Source: CAYWBU01 sp942491525
Lineage (GTDB): Bacteria; Desulfobacterota; Desulfomonilia; UBA1062
Assembly: GCA_942491525.1 (NCBI GenBank)
Contig: CALOBW010000056.1
Coordinates: forward strand, 124,001 to 188,000
DNA length: 64,000 nt
Direction of reading: 5' to 3'
The position numbers and the translations under genes were made by a program. The notes below the pieces were generated by a model that did not search any database, was not told where the DNA came from, and saw only the letters and a program-made list of their open reading frames with translations. This document shows positions 59,279 to 64,000 of this stretch, one piece after another (position 1 is the first letter of the stretch; each line of letters opens with the position of its first letter).

Positions 59279-60094
59279 CTATTTGGCGTTGGGGATGAAG
59301 AGCTGCTTATTCAGCAGGCGGAACTCTGCGATCAGCTGCTGGGCCCTCTTGGATGCGATCCAGTCGCTGAACTGGCCGGCCAGCTCCTGCTTGATGTTGG
59401 GGCAGCGCTCATCGTTGAGGATCAGGACGCTGTACTGGTTCCTGAGCAACTCGCTGCCCTCGACGATGATTGCCAGCGGCGGGTTGCCCTTGTGGTTGTC
59501 GGCATACTTGATGTAGGTGCCGCGGTCGGTCAGGGTGTAGGCGTCGCGTTCGGCGGCGATGTTGATGGTGTTGATCATGCCCTGGCCGGTCTGGATGTAC
59601 CACGGCTGCTTGTCGGGCAGCTCCAGCTGGGCCGCCTGCCAGAGCAGGAGCTCTTTCTTGTTGGTGCCGGAGTTGTCGCCGCGGCTGGCAAATTTGTTCT
59701 GGCTCTGGGCAATTTTCCTGAAGGCCTCGCTGATCTGGAGCCCCTTGATCATGGCCGGATCACTTGCCGGGCCGATGATGATGAAGTCGTTGTACATCAC
59801 CTCGCGGCGCTTTAGGCCGAAACCGTCGGCAATGTACTGGCGCTCGGCGCCCGGGGCATGCACCAGCAACACGTCGATGTCGCAGTTCTTACCCAGGGCC
59901 AGGGCCTTGCCGGTGCCCACGGCCACCCACTGCAGCTCAATGCCGGTGTCGGCCTGGAAGGCGGGGGCCAGGTAGTCCAGCAACCCGGTGTTGTCGGTGC
60001 TGGTGGTGGTGGCCATGCGCAGCACTTCGGCCTGCAGCGGGGCAATGCTCAGCATGATCAGCAGCAGCGTAAGGGTTACTCCTCTGAATTTCAT
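59279..60094 (-). CDS. tupA: Tungstate-binding protein TupA
   Basis: Periplasmic binding protein of 271 residues with a signal peptide (residues 1-22, ending LQA-E). It has the TupA/WtpA landmark RMATTTSTDNTGLLDYLAPAF, the oxyanion-site VAVGTGKALALG and FIIIGPASDPA, and SRGDNSGTNKKELLLW. The TTTST segment is the feature that separates TupA from ModA, so tungstate is the preferred guess, with molybdate possible. GGGAGG precedes ATG 60094. A perfect inverted repeat 17 bp upstream is a candidate regulator site. Confidence 0.9.
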   Translation of the reverse strand: MKFRGVTLTLLLIMLSIAPLQAEVLRMATTTSTDNTGLLDYLAPAFQADTGIELQWVAVGTGKALALGKNCDIDVLLVHAPGAERQYIADGFGLKRREVMYNDFIIIGPASDPAMIKGLQISEAFRKIAQSQNKFASRGDNSGTNKKELLLWQAAQLELPDKQPWYIQTGQGMINTINIAAERDAYTLTDRGTYIKYADNHKGNPPLAIIVEGSELLRNQYSVLILNDERCPNIKQELAGQFSDWIASKRAQQLIAEFRLLNKQLFIPNAK

Positions 60095-60110
60095 AATAAC
60101 CTCCCTCAGT

Positions 60111-60144
60111 GTATTTGATATGTATTGGAATGCATATCAAATAC
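60111..60144. promoter_or_regulatory. Perfect 12+12 bp inverted repeat upstream of tupABC
   Basis: GTATTTGATATG (60111-60122) and CATATCAAATAC (60133-60144) are exact complements around a 10-bp spacer, in the 71-bp gap between the usher-like gene and tupA. AT-rich content and the absence of a T-run argue for an operator rather than a terminator. ModE and TunR regulators bind similar-sized palindromes upstream of oxyanion transporters, but this sequence does not match the ModE consensus. Confidence 0.6.
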
Positions 60145-60165
60145 CGGTCTCAGCGTCAGCCTAAA

Positions 60166-62874
60166 TTACTGGATAATGGCCTCCTCTGTCTCCAGAAATT
60201 TTATGCGCCGCCGTTTGGGCACGATCTTTACCGGCAGATCGATTGTCTGGCCCGCCTCAATCTCCAGGTTGAAGCTCTCCTGCTCCAGCAGATGGTAGGG
60301 CGGCAGCCCGTCCGGATAGACTCTGAGCGTCCAGCTGCCCGGCCTCACGTCGCGGAAGCTGAAAGATCCGTCGGCCTCGCTCAGTACGCGGCGGATATCA
60401 TCCGCGCACCTGAGTTCCACCAGCAGGCCGCCGCCCATGGGCGGGCTGCCGGCTGCGCCCAGTACAAAGTTGCCGGCGGTGTTGGCGCTGCCGGCGGCCA
60501 TGATGCGGCCGCTGATGGCGGCGGCGCGGGTGATGCTGAGCTCGACGGCATGCTTCTCGCCCGGCTCCAGGATTATGCGCATGGGCGTCTTGACGGTCGC
60601 GATGCGGTCCAGGCCGATGCGGGCGGTGTCCACTTCCAGGAAGTAGACCCCCGGAGTCACGGCCGGAAATTTGAAATGTCCCTGACGGTTGCTGACGGCC
60701 GTGCGGCTGCCCAGCCTCACCAGCACATCCTTGAGTGGCTTGCCGCTCAGTTCGTCGCGCACCGTGCCGCTCAGGTAGGCCAGGTCCTGCTTGTAGCCCA
60801 CGGGGATCTCCAGCGGCATGCTGTATTCGAGGGCGAGATAGGTTTCGCGGCGCTCCTCCCTGGGCCAGAGATCCCGGCTGTCGGGCTGGCCGTAGAGGGT
60901 ATAGCGGGCGATGAAGCCCAAATTGCTGCGGTTTCTGAACTGCTGGTTGAGGCCAATTTCATAGGTGGCCCGGTCGCTGGCGTTGCTTTTGAAGTAGCTC
61001 TGGTTCTGGGCACTGAGATGCAGCCGGGTCTGGCGCGTCAGCTTGAAGGTGCCGCGCACGCCGGCGTTGAGGTTGCGCCTGAGCGCTTGGCTGCTGCTGC
61101 CGTCCGAGGTGTAGCGCAGATTGAAGCTGTAGGAGTGGATATCCGCGGGCTGCACGAAGAGGGTTGCGCTGTGTTCCAGGAAGGGGGTCGTGTGGATGGT
61201 GTCCTCGATATGGCCGGCTTCGCTGCTGAGGCTGTAGGTCAGGCGGCCCAGGCTCTGGGAGATGCCGGCCAGAACTGTGCGGCGGCAATTGTCAAAGTCG
61301 GGCTGCTGCATGATGTCGCGGTTGCTGATCTGTTTGTAGTCCAGGCGCAGGCGCAGGTTTTTGGGCGCGCTGTAGGCCAGCCCCAGGCGGCCCTCCTGGT
61401 TGAGACCGGCGCTGCTCAGGGCCGGGTCGCGTTCCAGGTTGTTGCGTTCGTGCTTGAGGTGCAGCTGTAGGCGCAGCTGGGGCAGCAGCGGATAGTTGGC
61501 GTCCAGGTTGAAGTAGTTCTTGTCCGCATAGTAGCCGGGGTGGTCGGGTTGGGCATGGATGTAGCGCAGGTTGTAGTTGGCGCCCTTATGGTTGCCGGAG
61601 AGGTTCAAGAGCCAGGCCTGTTCGTGGTGTTCGCGGGTCTTGGCCGGGGCCCACTCCAGTTCCAGCCGGGCGGCCGGATGGATCCGGTAGACTGCGCCCA
61701 GGCTCAGGATGCGGCTCTCCAGCTGATCGGAACGCTGCATCAGGTTCAGGCTCAGGTTGCCCTCCTTGAACCGGTAGCTGTTCTGCAGGGCGACGGTGCG
61801 GTCATGCTCATCATCCCACATCTCGCGGGTGTAGAAACCGCTTAGGTTGTAGGATCCCAGGCTGATGTCTGAGCTCAGGCCGCGGCCCTGCAGGAACTGG
61901 GCGGTCAGGTATGAGAGGGTGTTGGTCTGGTCGCCGGCCAGCAGGGTGGTCTGATCGTTCCAGTATTTGAAATGGTAGTGGGCATGTTCGCCGATGACCG
62001 GTTCGCGGTTGGTGTCGGGGCCCTTGAAGCGGAACTCGATGAAGTGCCCGCCCTCTTCGCTGAGGGGGCCCTGGCCGGCCAGCTCGGCCATGCCGGCGCT
62101 CTCCTGATTGTGGGCCAGCTCCAGGCTGAGGGTGGCCGGCAGCGTGAAGTAGCGCTCGCCCCGGCCCTGGGTGCGCGGCAGCACCTCCACAAATGATTTG
62201 ACGGTGGCGCTGGCGCTGCCGTCCGGGGTGGCGGCTTCGAAGCGCAGGTAGTGCTTTAAGGGCTGGCTGATCTTGGCGTCGGTTTGGACGCTGATCCTGA
62301 CGGTGGCGCTGGCGCCCGGTTTGAGGCGCAGCTGGCTCTGATCGAGGCTGGCTTTGAAGCCGGCCGCACTCTCAATATGGAGGAGGATCTCCTGTTCGGT
62401 GTTGCTGTGGTTGGTGACGGAGAGGCTCAGGCCGTAGTCCTGGCCGGCAATCACCCGTTCGGGTGAATTCAGGATTTCGGCGCTCAGGCGGCTGACTGGC
62501 AGCACCATGACGGACACGCTGCAGGCTGCATGGGTGGCCGGATTGTTGCGGTCGCGGACCCGGTAGCTGAGGCTGTACTGGCCGCTGGGGGTGCCCTGGG
62601 GGATGTGGACGGTCAGCATGTCCATTTCGGCCGCGCCGGCCGCAATGCTGATCGGAAAGGGCGGGGTGACCAGCTGCCAGCCCTGGGGCAGCTCCAGCTC
62701 GGAGATCAGGCGCAGGCGCTGGCTGCTGCGGATCGTGAAGGGCAGCGTCAGCACCGAGCCGGGATCGACCTCGAACAGCTCCTGGGAGGCCGGCGTGCAG
62801 TCCAGCGCTCCTGCCCTGAGCAGGGAGGCCGAGCAGAGCAGCGCGAGGCTCAGGCAGATGATCTTCCTGATCAA
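60166..62874 (-). CDS. Outer-membrane barrel protein with Ig-like flanks, usher-like
   Basis: A 902-residue exported protein. Residues 1-21 are a signal peptide (ending RAG-A). Residues about 22-130 and 130-240 are two Ig-like domains (VLTLPFTIRSSQRL, PSGQYSLSYRVRD; GLSLSVTNHSNTEQE). Residues about 240-700 alternate in short amphipathic strands rich in Tyr/Leu/Asn, as in a large beta-barrel (LSGFYTREMWDDE, YNLRYIHAQPDHPGYY, LRLRLDYKQIS, FNLRYTSDGSSS). Residues about 705-880 hold two carboxypeptidase-regulatory/CnaB-like folds (LSGTVRDELSGKPLKDVLVRLG; SFSFRDVRPGSWTLRVYPDG), then a basic KRRRIKFLE tail. This layout parallels chaperone-usher ushers but shows no recognisable Usher motif. ATG 62874 overlaps the chaperone-like gene by 4 bp. 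Confidence 0.75.
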   Translation of the reverse strand: MIRKIICLSLALLCSASLLRAGALDCTPASQELFEVDPGSVLTLPFTIRSSQRLRLISELELPQGWQLVTPPFPISIAAGAAEMDMLTVHIPQGTPSGQYSLSYRVRDRNNPATHAACSVSVMVLPVSRLSAEILNSPERVIAGQDYGLSLSVTNHSNTEQEILLHIESAAGFKASLDQSQLRLKPGASATVRISVQTDAKISQPLKHYLRFEAATPDGSASATVKSFVEVLPRTQGRGERYFTLPATLSLELAHNQESAGMAELAGQGPLSEEGGHFIEFRFKGPDTNREPVIGEHAHYHFKYWNDQTTLLAGDQTNTLSYLTAQFLQGRGLSSDISLGSYNLSGFYTREMWDDEHDRTVALQNSYRFKEGNLSLNLMQRSDQLESRILSLGAVYRIHPAARLELEWAPAKTREHHEQAWLLNLSGNHKGANYNLRYIHAQPDHPGYYADKNYFNLDANYPLLPQLRLQLHLKHERNNLERDPALSSAGLNQEGRLGLAYSAPKNLRLRLDYKQISNRDIMQQPDFDNCRRTVLAGISQSLGRLTYSLSSEAGHIEDTIHTTPFLEHSATLFVQPADIHSYSFNLRYTSDGSSSQALRRNLNAGVRGTFKLTRQTRLHLSAQNQSYFKSNASDRATYEIGLNQQFRNRSNLGFIARYTLYGQPDSRDLWPREERRETYLALEYSMPLEIPVGYKQDLAYLSGTVRDELSGKPLKDVLVRLGSRTAVSNRQGHFKFPAVTPGVYFLEVDTARIGLDRIATVKTPMRIILEPGEKHAVELSITRAAAISGRIMAAGSANTAGNFVLGAAGSPPMGGGLLVELRCADDIRRVLSEADGSFSFRDVRPGSWTLRVYPDGLPPYHLLEQESFNLEIEAGQTIDLPVKIVPKRRRIKFLETEEAIIQ

Positions 62875-63671
62875 TCTCCGACCTTAAGGGTGTAGCGGGC
62901 GCCGAAGATGTCGTCGCCGCCGCCGTCAGCCACGATCAGGGCACGGTAGTCGCCGGCGGGCAGGCCTTCGATGTTGAGGCGGTAGCGGGCCGAGGTGCCG
63001 GGGTAGATGCGGAAGTCGCCCCCCTCGATCTTGCCGGCCGGGCTGCCGCCCATGCTGAAGAGTTCGGCCCAGAGGTTGGGGCGCAGCATGCGCTCGCCGT
63101 CATTGGCAACATCGATCTGCAGGGTGCGCTGCTGCTCATGCATCACGATCTGGGGTTCACTGAACTGCAGGCTGCGGCTGCCGCTCTGGCCGATGTGGGT
63201 GATCAGCTGCAGGCCGTAGCGCGTCACCTGGGTCACGCCCATATGGATGCGTTTGTGCTGGCCGCCGGCTTCGGGTGAAGATGTTGGGATCAGCTCCAGC
63301 ATCAGCATGCTCCAGAAGGTGCCGCTGACCGGCTCAGGCGGAACCACCACCGTGTAGTTGATGCGTGAGCGGCTTTGGGGCGGCACGGTTATGCGCTGGG
63401 GGCTGAAGGTGATCCAGGGCGCGTTGGAGCGCTTGAGGCTGCCCGGATCGCCATAGCTGTTGGAGCCGTCAGCCTGGAAGCTGTAGTCGCGCAGGTAGAC
63501 CTTGAGTTCGCGCGGGGCGTCGCCGTTGTTGTGCAGCTCGATCTCGCCGCGGTACTCCTGGCCGGCCTGGGCGGTCTGGATACGGCTCAGGCCGCCGACC
63601 ACGGTTACGCCGGCGCTGAGCTGGCTGCTGGTAATCAGAATGGCTGTGATGGCTAGTAAGATTCTCTTCAT
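62871..63671 (-). CDS. Periplasmic Ig-fold chaperone-like protein
   Basis: A 266-residue exported protein with a signal peptide (residues 1-20, ending LSA-G). Two Ig-like halves follow. The first has YRGEIELHNNGDAPRELKVYLRDYSF, a SNAPWITFSPQRITVPPQSRSRINYTVVVPPEP segment and a GTFWSMLML strand. The W-I-T-F-x-P and the proline/arginine-rich 'VPPQSRSRI' resemble the DUF916/PapD-like chaperone fold. The second half (about 160-266) ends YTLKVGD. GGAG precedes ATG 63671. It lies between a secreted subunit and the usher-like barrel, with a 4-bp overlap to the latter, which is the main reason for the chaperone reading. Confidence 0.7.
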   Translation of the reverse strand: MKRILLAITAILITSSQLSAGVTVVGGLSRIQTAQAGQEYRGEIELHNNGDAPRELKVYLRDYSFQADGSNSYGDPGSLKRSNAPWITFSPQRITVPPQSRSRINYTVVVPPEPVSGTFWSMLMLELIPTSSPEAGGQHKRIHMGVTQVTRYGLQLITHIGQSGSRSLQFSEPQIVMHEQQRTLQIDVANDGERMLRPNLWAELFSMGGSPAGKIEGGDFRIYPGTSARYRLNIEGLPAGDYRALIVADGGGDDIFGARYTLKVGD

Positions 63672-63680
63672 AATAACTCC

Positions 63681-64000
63681 TCAAATATCTACGATTGTAA
63701 AGTAAACCTGTGTGTTATGGCTGCCGGGGGAGATGCTGAGGCTGGTGTTCTGAACCCGGTACTTGATTTTGATCTTGCTGCGGTCGCCGCTGCCGGAGAA
63801 GAGCAGCTGGGTCGAGCCGGTGACGTCCTGCCAATCGGTGCCGCCGCTGATGGTGCCGGAGCCGATGCCGTCGGAGCGACGCTTGATCTGCAGCAGCAGT
63901 TCGGGGTTCCAGCCGGACGGGCTCTGGTGCACATAGACCTGCCAGGCGTCGGTCGCGCCGCTGCAGTTGGTGATCTTGAGGATGGTCTGGTTGTTGGCGC
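63681..64000 (-). CDS. Secreted pilin/adhesin-like subunit (5' end outside window)
   Basis: The last 106 codons of a gene that enters from beyond the window edge and ends at TGA 63681. The visible part starts NNQTILKITNCSGATDAWQV and has a beta-strand-rich body (ELLLQIKRRSDGIGSGTISG, VTGSTQLLFSGSGDRS, KIKYRVQNTSLSISPGSHNT, QVYFTIVDI). Gly/Ser-rich turns and a single Cys recall fimbrial or spore-coat-type subunits. It lies 9 bp before the chaperone-like gene. Family unknown; the N-terminus is not visible. Confidence 0.65.
   Translation of the reverse strand, partial: ANNQTILKITNCSGATDAWQVYVHQSPSGWNPELLLQIKRRSDGIGSGTISGGTDWQDVTGSTQLLFSGSGDRSKIKIKYRVQNTSLSISPGSHNTQVYFTIVDI

Noticed and set aside
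60109..61470. Plus-strand frame of 453 codons
   Set aside because: Antisense to the usher-like gene and begins inside the tupA upstream palindrome. Composition is that of a reversed GC-rich gene.
1..64000. CRISPR arrays, rRNA and tRNA genes
   Set aside because: No regularly spaced repeats were seen, and no gap between genes holds a cloverleaf or rRNA-like segment. Short structured RNAs cannot be fully excluded by eye.

Overview
This 64 kb window is dense chromosomal DNA (few gaps over 200 bp, no gap over 300 bp) from a Gram-negative bacterium with moderately high GC. Lipopolysaccharide genes (kdsA, kdsC, lptCAB), outer-membrane efflux channels, periplasmic binding proteins and lipoproteins show an outer membrane. 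The order kdsA-kdsC-lptC-lptA-lptB-rpoN-hpf-ptsN, a xerC-hslV-hslU operon, a long-form HPF, a B12-dependent ribonucleotide reductase, a tungstate-type ABC transporter and DUF6178/DUF1015/TatT-like proteins together suggest an anaerobic or facultative deltaproteobacterial (Desulfobacterota-like) lineage. That assignment is an inference; no rRNA or other decisive marker is present. I found no tRNA, rRNA, CRISPR array, prophage or intact insertion sequence.

Layout. 1-2.3 kb (minus): htrA protease, a DUF2939 protein and dtd, cut by the window edge. 2.4-6.5 kb: a methyltransferase, a TatT-like TPR protein, a lone uxaB, a small ComEA-like helix-hairpin-helix protein and a CGCAxxGCC protein. 6.5-9.4 kb: thiSFGH operon for the thiamine thiazole ring. 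9.4-12.8 kb: guanine deaminase, diguanylate cyclase, a membrane sensor with an unusual Cys-rich tail, and metF. 12.9-19.8 kb: an AT-rich orphan membrane protein, nrdJ, nhaA with a structured leader, an APP1-like phosphatase and a thiolase. 20-23.6 kb: xerC-hslV-hslU-HD nuclease operon. 24.2-29.6 kb (minus): the Kdo/LPS-transport/sigma-54/PTS operon. 29.8-36.5 kb: a second TatT-like protein, rnr, a lipoprotein-kinase pair, a beta-propeller lipoprotein and a DUF1015 protein.

36.6-49.7 kb holds two complete RND efflux operons that converge, each headed by its own TetR regulator. 49.7-57.6 kb holds DUF6178, a RAYT-type transposase relative with a changed catalytic motif, a TetR/AcrR-like repressor divergent from a short-chain dehydrogenase, two more SDRs, a DUF1573 protein, a SpoU methyltransferase, a YjbR protein and a frameshifted exported protein. 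57.6-60.1 kb is tupABC. 60.2-64.0 kb (minus, running off the end) is a three-gene set: secreted subunit, periplasmic Ig-fold chaperone-like protein and a 902-residue outer-membrane barrel protein with Ig-like domains. It looks like a divergent chaperone-usher-type assembly system and is the most interesting locus here.

Regulatory DNA is unusually readable. Three TetR-family promoters show paired operators overlapping promoter elements, one of them mirror-symmetric and one possibly driving a leaderless mRNA, and a perfect 12+12 bp inverted repeat precedes tupA.
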